A DNA stretch of 64,000 nucleotides. It comes from CALHRB01 sp964473465. Its GTDB lineage: Bacteria > Bacteroidota > Ignavibacteria > Kapaibacteriales > UBA2268. The notes under the pieces were generated by a model. It ran no database searches. It had not been told where the DNA came from and saw only the letters and a program-made list of their open reading frames with translations. The stretch is from positions 62,001-126,000 of the forward strand of contig CAYYPE010000007.1 of NCBI GenBank assembly GCA_964473465.1, in the 5' to 3' direction. The translations under genes were made by a program, and so were the position numbers. The number at the start of each line of letters is the position of its first letter. Within the stretch, counting starts at the first letter, position 1. This document shows, in pieces, positions 61,665 through 64,000 of the stretch.

Positions 61665-63608
61665 TTAAAATTTTTCCAGATCACTGAGCCAAAGACTTAC
61701 CTCAGCATCGCTCGGCATTCTCCAATCGCCTCTTGGAGATAATGCTACTATTCCAACTTTTACACCATCAGGCATACAGTTCCTTTTGAACTGATTTTGA
61801 AAGAATCTCTGGTAAAATACCTTTAGCCATTTTACTATCTCTTTGGATTTAAAATCTGCATTAAATGCAATTTCAGCAAGTGTAAGAATTTTATTCGGTT
61901 CGAAACCAAACCTAACCAAATAATATAAGAAAAAGTCGTGAAGTAAATAAGGACCAATACTGTCTTCGGTTTTTTGTTGTATCCTTCCTGTTGGGTCTGC
62001 AGGAAGAAGTTCCGGTGATATTGGAGTGTCAATTATATCATTAAGAATTTCTGATATTTTACCTGAATATTTGACATCGGCACACCACTTAATAATATAT
62101 TTGACCAAAGTTTTTGGTACTCCGGCATTAATTCCATACATTGAAATATGATCCCCGTTGTAAGTTGACCACCCAAGAGCTATCTCTGATAAATCACCTG
62201 TCCCAAGAACTATTCCTCCTAACTGATTTGCCATATCCATCAATATCTGGGTTCTTTCACGAGCCTGTGCATTTTCAAAAACAATATCAGTTTTATTCGC
62301 AGGATGATTTATATCCTCGAAATGAGAATTGATTGTTTTCCTTATATCTATTTCTTTATAAGTTACCTTAAGATGGTTTGCTATCAGCTTTGCGTTATCT
62401 TTTGTTCTCTTTGTGGTTCCAAAGCCTTGCATATTAAGGCAAACTATATTCTTTAATGGGAATTTAAGTTTTTTGTAGGTATTGACCGCAACAAGAAGAG
62501 CCAAAGTTGAATCCAGACCCCCGGATAATCCGATCAGAACCTTATCAGAATTGATATGCTTAAGTCTTTTTGCTAAAGCAGTTGTTTGTATTTCAAATAT
62601 TTCCTTGCATCTTGAATTTCTTTCATTTAGACTCGCAGGAACAAATGGAGTTTTATTAATATCTCTTATTAAATCATTTGTCTTATCAAACTTTTGCTCC
62701 AGTGAAATAATCCTGAAATTCTTATCTGTTTTGGAAATACCGAAGGAATTATTTTTTATTCTATCATGATTAATTCGCTGTATATCTATGTCAGAAAAAA
62801 TTACGTCTGTTTTGAAATTAAATCTCTCACTTTCAGCTAAAACATAACCATTTTCTGCGATAATGCTATGACCCGAAAACACTAAATCCGAAGTAGATTC
62901 ATTCGGACCGCTGGAAGAATAAACATAAGCTGATATGCAGCGGGCTGATTGTGATTTAACAAGTTCTCGTCTGTAATCTGCTTTTGATAAATATTCAGAG
63001 CTTGCTGATAAATTACATATCAGATTTGCACCTGCCGCTGCCTGATAAAGGCTTGGAGGAAAAATTGCCCATAGATCTTCGCAAATTTCAATACCAAGCC
63101 TAAATCCTGAAATTTCATTGAAATCAAACAAGACATCGGTTCCAAAGGGAACATTTCGTCCATTTATTGTAATTTCTTTTTGTGAGATATCCATCGATGA
63201 TGAGAACCATCTCTCTTCATAGTATTCATCTGTGTTGGCAAGGTATGTTTTTGGAATCACTCCCCTTACCATACCATTTGATATAAGAATAGCTGAATTG
63301 AATAATTTGCCATTGGAACTTATTGGTGCTCCAACAATAATTGTGAGATTTGCTTTTTTTGTTTCAGTCTCTAATAAATTAATAGCCTCATAAACAGAAT
63401 CCAAAAGTCTCTTTTGATAGAATAAATCCCCGCATGTATATCCGGTTAGTGAAAGCTCAGGGTAAATTGCCAGATTGCATTTATTTTCCTTAAGAATAGC
63501 AAAAGATCTAATTATAGAATCAGTATTGAAGAAAGTGTCGCCAACCTTCATTTCAGGCGATATAGTTGCAACCCTAAAAAAACCTAATCTTTTGAAATCT
63601 GTGTTCAA
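61665..63608 (-). CDS. nadE: Glutamine-dependent NAD+ synthetase
   Basis: 647 residues, the two-domain form. The N-terminal nitrilase-type glutaminase has the triad E51 (YPELSLTG), K120 (VIPKTYLAN) and C176 (LGIEICEDLW). The C-terminal synthetase has the ATP P-loop LIGLSGGLDSTLALL (about 360) and the motifs GTGDLSEIALGWSTYNGDH and the SPELLP loop. It amidates deamido-NAD in the cytoplasm. No in-frame ATG lies upstream, so the start is the TTG at 63608. The next in-frame ATG (position 20) would cut into the domain. It is the first gene of a unit with the LuxR-type regulator, 8 bp away. Confidence 0.96.
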   Translation of the reverse strand: MNTDFKRLGFFRVATISPEMKVGDTFFNTDSIIRSFAILKENKCNLAIYPELSLTGYTCGDLFYQKRLLDSVYEAINLLETETKKANLTIIVGAPISSNGKLFNSAILISNGMVRGVIPKTYLANTDEYYEERWFSSSMDISQKEITINGRNVPFGTDVLFDFNEISGFRLGIEICEDLWAIFPPSLYQAAAGANLICNLSASSEYLSKADYRRELVKSQSARCISAYVYSSSGPNESTSDLVFSGHSIIAENGYVLAESERFNFKTDVIFSDIDIQRINHDRIKNNSFGISKTDKNFRIISLEQKFDKTNDLIRDINKTPFVPASLNERNSRCKEIFEIQTTALAKRLKHINSDKVLIGLSGGLDSTLALLVAVNTYKKLKFPLKNIVCLNMQGFGTTKRTKDNAKLIANHLKVTYKEIDIRKTINSHFEDINHPANKTDIVFENAQARERTQILMDMANQLGGIVLGTGDLSEIALGWSTYNGDHISMYGINAGVPKTLVKYIIKWCADVKYSGKISEILNDIIDTPISPELLPADPTGRIQQKTEDSIGPYLLHDFFLYYLVRFGFEPNKILTLAEIAFNADFKSKEIVKWLKVFYQRFFQNQFKRNCMPDGVKVGIVALSPRGDWRMPSDAEVSLWLSDLEKF

Positions 63609-63921
63609 TTTATTAATGTCAACTAATGTTTATTAAATATAAATTAACTAATTAAACTAACAAAGCAAAATCTAAACCAAAAAAAACGATTCTTGGCATA
63701 ATTTCTTGCAAAATTATTTCAACATGAATAAGCGAGCTAAAATGAATATTTTTGCTACAAATTTATTTATAGAAAATTAATAGTTGAACTAAGCAACAAA
63801 AAGCAACAATTCTGTAACAAAATTTATACATAAAAGAAAATATTATAAATTATCCCTTAATTTGAGATGAAAATAACTTATTTTTGTTATATAAATGTTC
63901 AATAAAAAAAAAGAAAAAATT
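63609..63921. other. Divergent promoter region between nadE and the dihydroorotate-dehydrogenase-like gene
   Basis: No gene is seen and the sequence is strongly AT-rich. It should hold promoters for both flanking genes. On the plus strand TATTTTTG (63879-63886) exactly matches the TANNTTTG element, 35 bp before the right-hand ATG. Confidence 0.6.
63879..63886 (+). promoter_or_regulatory. Possible -7 element for the rightmost gene
   Basis: TATTTTTG matches the Bacteroidota TANNTTTG consensus. A TTTG at 63861 is only 14 bp away, shorter than the usual 19-20, so the -33 element is not convincing. Confidence 0.3.
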
Positions 63922-64000
63922 ATGGCTGATTTAAGAGTAAAGTATATGGGATTCGACTTAAAGAATCCAATTATTGCTGCAAGTTCATCTTTGACTGAAA
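63922..64000 (+). CDS. Dihydroorotate dehydrogenase-like protein (5' end only)
   Basis: Only 26 codons are visible before the window ends (MADLRVKYMGFDLKNPIIAA, then SSSLTE). The pattern YMGxxLKNPIIxxSS is the N-terminus of the PyrD-like flavoprotein group (class 1 DHOD fold) widespread in this phylum. Members are annotated as 'dihydroorotate dehydrogenase-like', and whether they make orotate is unclear. It is divergent from nadE. Confidence 0.7.
   Translation, partial: MADLRVKYMGFDLKNPIIAASSSLTE

Noticed and set aside
1..64000. CRISPR arrays, rRNA, integrases, insertion-sequence transposases, prophage genes
   Set aside because: Searched for by eye on both strands; no regularly spaced direct repeats, rRNA-like blocks or recombinase/transposase motifs were found.

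Overview
The window is an AT-rich bacterial chromosome segment, probably from the Bacteroidota/Chlorobiota side of the tree. An Ignavibacteria- or Kapabacteria-like lineage fits best; this is an inference from gene content, because no rRNA is present. The evidence is an sdhCAB operon with a five-helix di-heme cytochrome b558 subunit, several secreted proteins ending in type IX secretion (T9SS)-like sorting domains, WD40, BNR, C1q and LamG surface proteins, and a PPi-type phosphofructokinase. Shine-Dalgarno sequences are clear before some genes (pfp, sdhA, sdhB, the cupin gene, the C1q gene) and absent before others. Several starts are TTG (nadE, the giant adhesin). TGA is an ordinary stop codon.

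Layout: 1-2372 is the 5' part of a large LamG/ASH-domain surface protein (minus). 2506-3591 is a TPR protein. 3855-7233 is sdhC-sdhA-sdhB, followed by a lipoprotein gene with a strong terminator. 8200-11430 is an accessory patch: two secreted-protein genes bracketed by palindromic repeats. One of them carries palindromes inside its sorting domain, and the other is broken by an in-frame TGA and has lost its start. 11456-14816 (minus) is pfp-cbpA-mnmA, and 14997-17279 (plus) is murI-ruvA-hisA-like. 17427-19286 is a compact trio (SRPBCC, secreted YD-like protein, phospholipid scramblase) ending in a terminator that abuts speB (minus). 20482-26901 holds a Lon-like protease, an AddB-like nuclease/helicase subunit and a small cupin protein.

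From 26947 to 63608 everything reads on the minus strand: a Rieske protein with a c-heme beta-barrel protein, a PhoX-like lipoprotein, a CAU tRNA, an outer-membrane protein, a TPR protein, a response regulator with a CHASE-PAS kinase-like protein that lacks normal ATP-binding motifs, and an OmpA-family protein. Next comes a block of about 21 kb of surface genes: a WD40 protein, an FnIII/T9SS protein, a dockerin-like protein, a 781-residue adhesin and a 4263-residue adhesin built from about seven repeated modules. A VapBC-type toxin-antitoxin pair lies directly upstream of the giant gene. After it come a C1q-domain surface protein, a LuxR-type regulator and nadE. A dihydroorotate-dehydrogenase-like gene starts at the right edge.

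The housekeeping genes (TCA cycle, glycolysis, cell wall, recombination, tRNA modification, NAD synthesis) look ordinary. The most unusual items are the palindromes inside a T9SS sorting domain, the decaying surface gene next to them, a HisA-fold protein without its catalytic and phosphate-binding residues, a bacterial scramblase very like the animal family, a Rieske/heme-barrel pair, and the giant modular adhesin with a TTG start just behind vapC.
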